Of a DNA stretch of 12,221 nucleotides, positions 11,793 through 12,221 are shown piece after piece (the stretch's first letter is position 1; the number at the start of each line of letters is the position of its first letter). The stretch spans positions 1-12,221 of the forward strand of contig JAUPWC010000212.1 in the NCBI GenBank assembly GCA_030916665.1, given 5' to 3'. The translations under genes were made by a program, and so were the position numbers. The notes below the pieces were generated by a model, which had not been told where the DNA came from, ran no database searches, and saw only the letters and a program-made list of their open reading frames with translations. This DNA is from Verrucomicrobiota bacterium. Lineage in GTDB: Bacteria > Verrucomicrobiota > Verrucomicrobiia > Opitutales > Opitutaceae.

Positions 11793-12221
11793 ATGGCCCA
11801 CACCGACGCGCACATGCATTTCTGGGATCAGGCCGCGCTAAGTCCCTACACCTGGCTGCATGAAGTGCCTTCCATCGCCCACCCGCATACGCCGGAGACG
11901 ATCCAGCACGAAGCCGGCCCCGATCTGCCGGACAAAATCGTCTTCGTCGAATGCGGCGCGCCCTGGCTGGATGAAGTGAACTGGGTGGAGCAACTCGCCG
12001 CCCGCGAACCGCGCATCCGGGCCGTCGTGGCCAGGATCGCCATCGATGCCGGCAACCAAACGACCGCGGACCTTGCCGAGCTGCGCCGGCATCCGCTCGT
12101 CCATGGCGTGCGCCACCATTTCGAGCACGCCTCCGCGGACTACTGCGCCCGGCCGGAATTTATCGCGGGCGTGCGCCAGCTCGCGGCTGCGGGCCTGAGC
12201 TTCGACCTCTGCTGCAAGCAC
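11793..12221 (+). CDS. Amidohydrolase, COG3618 / lactonase-like, N-terminal part (partial)
   Basis: The frame from ATG at 11793 stays open to the last base, giving 143 residues; the C-terminus is outside the window. The N-terminus DAHMHFWDQ (residues 5-13) carries the HxH metal-binding motif (H7, H9) and the FWD tail typical of the Amidohydrolase_2 group that includes L-fucono- and L-rhamnono-lactonases and 2-pyrone-4,6-dicarboxylate hydrolase-like proteins. Further on, HPLVHGVRHHFEHA (about 100-113) matches the conserved V-x-G-V/I-R-H strand of this group, and FVECGAP (51-57) fits the second barrel strand. These TIM-barrel enzymes hydrolyse lactones or amides in sugar or aromatic catabolism; the true substrate is not visible. 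No Shine-Dalgarno sequence is evident. It is divergent from the VWA gene and shares its upstream region. Confidence 0.85.
   Translation, partial: MAHTDAHMHFWDQAALSPYTWLHEVPSIAHPHTPETIQHEAGPDLPDKIVFVECGAPWLDEVNWVEQLAAREPRIRAVVARIAIDAGNQTTADLAELRRHPLVHGVRHHFEHASADYCARPEFIAGVRQLAAAGLSFDLCCKH

Noticed and set aside
11838..12221. A 127-codon minus-strand open frame at the right edge
   Set aside because: The plus-strand frame from 11793 has the HxH motif and conserved strands of the amidohydrolase family and runs off the window; the minus frame is its shadow.
1..12221. CRISPR arrays, tRNA/rRNA genes, phage or complete transposon genes
   Set aside because: No spaced 25-40 base direct repeats, no tRNA-like cloverleaf, and no integrase or transposase motif was found on reading both strands.

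Overview
The window is GC-rich, densely coded bacterial DNA. Its mix of genes (an orphan MacB/FtsX-type permease of the acidobacterial-duplicated-permease kind, an ECF sigma factor overlapping a small two-helix membrane protein, an M1 lipoprotein peptidase, GTG starts, almost no Shine-Dalgarno sites) fits Verrucomicrobiota, perhaps Opitutaceae. That assignment is inference; no rRNA or other marker gene is present. There are twelve probable protein genes, two of them cut by the window ends. Ten lie on the minus strand; only the two partial genes at the edges are on the plus strand.

Layout, left to right. 1-252 (+) is the C-terminal end of a MATE-family efflux transporter. 274-1983 (-) is an M1 zinc metallopeptidase lipoprotein converging on it. 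1984-2705 is the only loosely coded stretch: it holds a probable 43-residue membrane protein (2097-2228, -), an AT-rich promoter-like island with an inverted repeat (about 2296-2395), and what may be a decayed coding fragment (about 2438-2595). 2706-3767 (-) is a secreted GH5-type glycoside hydrolase. 3957-4316 and 4313-4873 (-) are a translationally coupled pair, an ECF sigma factor and a two-helix membrane protein. Upstream of the sigma gene a 13/14 inverted repeat (4942-4955 / 5001-5014) flanks a promoter-like sequence. 5025-7475 (-) is the orphan duplicated permease.

7608-11633 (-) is a signalling cluster. In transcription order it encodes a secreted von Willebrand factor A (VWA) protein, a sensor histidine kinase with a large extracytoplasmic region and an OmpR/PhoB-type response regulator; kinase and regulator overlap by 4 nt. 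A 60-base composite palindrome lies between the VWA and kinase genes. Upstream of the VWA gene, in the divergent interval it shares with the last gene (11793 to the window end, +, a COG3618-type amidohydrolase), are four tandem 11-bp direct repeats built on TTGTCA. These look like the half-site array of an OmpR/PhoB-family regulator.

Reading of the whole: two adjacent envelope-related regulatory modules (VWA/two-component and ECF/membrane protein) beside secreted or membrane effectors (permease, GH5 hydrolase, M1 peptidase). The best candidate for something new is the VWA-kinase-regulator cluster with its repeat array, as a possible self-regulating extracytoplasmic sensing unit. No CRISPR array, tRNA, rRNA, phage gene or intact insertion sequence was seen.
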